Assembly (NCBI GenBank): GCA_050731755.1
Contig: JBOHPP010000172.1
Location: forward strand, 1 to 14,082
Length of the DNA stretch: 14,082 nt
Source: JBOHPP01 sp050731755
Lineage (GTDB): Bacteria; Methylomirabilota; Methylomirabilia; Rokubacteriales; CSP1-6
Direction: 5' to 3'
Position numbers and translations under genes: made by a program. The stretch's first letter is position 1; every line of letters begins with the position of its first letter. A model generated the notes under the pieces. The model did not search any database. It was given only the letters and a program-made list of their open reading frames with translations, and was not told the origin of the DNA. This document shows, piece by piece, positions 13,745-14,082 of the stretch.

Positions 13745-14082
13745 CCGCGTTCTCTCCAAGGTAGGCCTCGACCACTTTCGGATCTCGCCGGACCTGCTCG
13801 GGCGCGCCCGACGCGATGGGCACGCCATGGTCCAGCACCACCACGCGGTCCACCAGGGCCATGGCCACGCGCATGTTGTGCTCGACAAGGATGATGGTGA
13901 GACCCTGCGCCCGCAGCCCTGCGATCAGCTCTCCGATGGGCCGCACCTCCTCGTGCGACAGCCCCCCGAACGGCTCGTCGAAGAGGATCAGCCGCGGCTC
14001 GAGCGCGAGGGCGCGCGCCACCTCCATGCGCTTAAGCATCCCGAGCGGCAGCAGGCCTGCCCTCCGGTCCGCCACCCCGGCG
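13728..14082 (-). CDS. livG: Branched-chain amino acid type ABC transporter ATP-binding protein (LivG), 3' part
   Basis: The C-terminal 117 or so residues of a LivG-like ATPase; the N-terminal half with Walker A lies beyond the window end. Visible are the signature region LPLGMLKRMEVARALA, Walker B LILFDEP with Asp-Glu, the D-loop GGLS, and the switch histidine in LVEHNM. The C-terminal helix ending VVEAYLGE is the usual LivG ending. The signature differs from the common LSYGQQRR form: the Gln after Gly is replaced (GML), a variant form of the loop that contacts ATP. The gene continues directly into livF with a 17-base overlap, and livH, livM and a binding protein gene are expected upstream outside the window. 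Substrate unknown. Confidence 0.9.
   Translation of the reverse strand, partial: AGVADRRAGLLPLGMLKRMEVARALALEPRLILFDEPFGGLSHEEVRPIGELIAGLRAQGLTIILVEHNMRVAMALVDRVVVLDHGVPIASGAPEQVRRDPKVVEAYLGENAVAQGH

Noticed and set aside
13745..13888. N-terminal extension of livF upstream of TTG 13744
   Set aside because: Trp/Arg-rich reading of livG in another frame; normal LivF begins at 13744.
1..14082. CRISPR arrays, tRNA or rRNA genes, insertion sequences, integrases
   Set aside because: Looked for by eye and not found; no regularly spaced repeats or transposase motifs.

Overview
The window is GC-rich and gene-dense, and about half of its downstream cistrons use non-ATG starts (TTG, GTG, probably CTG). 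Together with thiolase, tripartite tricarboxylate (TTT), CUT1 and Liv-type transport genes and short intergenic gaps, this suggests a metabolically versatile soil or sediment bacterium. Candidatus Rokubacteria/Methylomirabilota or a proteobacterium would fit. This placement is an impression from protein style; no rRNA or marker gene is present.

Layout. (1) Positions 21-1269, + strand: a complete thiolase followed by a 27-codon Cys-rich reading frame that resembles a miniature desulforedoxin-type metal site. (2) 1339-3393, +: a membrane protein with about seven N-terminal membrane segments and a C-terminal patatin-like lipase domain. It converges on a YdjM-like membrane hydrolase gene (3414-3944, -). 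(3) 3945-4110: a divergent intergenic region with inverted repeats. (4) 4111-9350, +: a tight operon of a cytoplasmic formylglycine-type sulfatase and a complete TctC-TctB-TctA importer. tctB and tctA lie in the same frame, separated by one TGA, and the only sensible tctA start is CTG. (5) 9325-12416, -: a CUT1 ABC importer (Tat-exported binding protein and two permeases) with no ATPase gene. Its last gene overlaps the end of tctA tail to tail by 26 bp. (6) 12417-13039: a 623-bp stretch without a secure gene. It holds a perfect 7-5-7 palindrome and a change in coding periodicity between strands, perhaps from gene decay. (7) 13040-14082, -: livF and the 3' part of livG, the two ATPases of a branched-chain amino acid type ABC importer, cut by the window end.

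Functionally the window is dominated by uptake. The most suggestive association is sulfatase plus TTT importer, which could import an organosulfate or carboxylate and remove its sulfate inside the cell. The substrate cannot be read from the sequence. There are no tRNA or rRNA genes, CRISPR arrays, insertion sequences or integrases that I can see.
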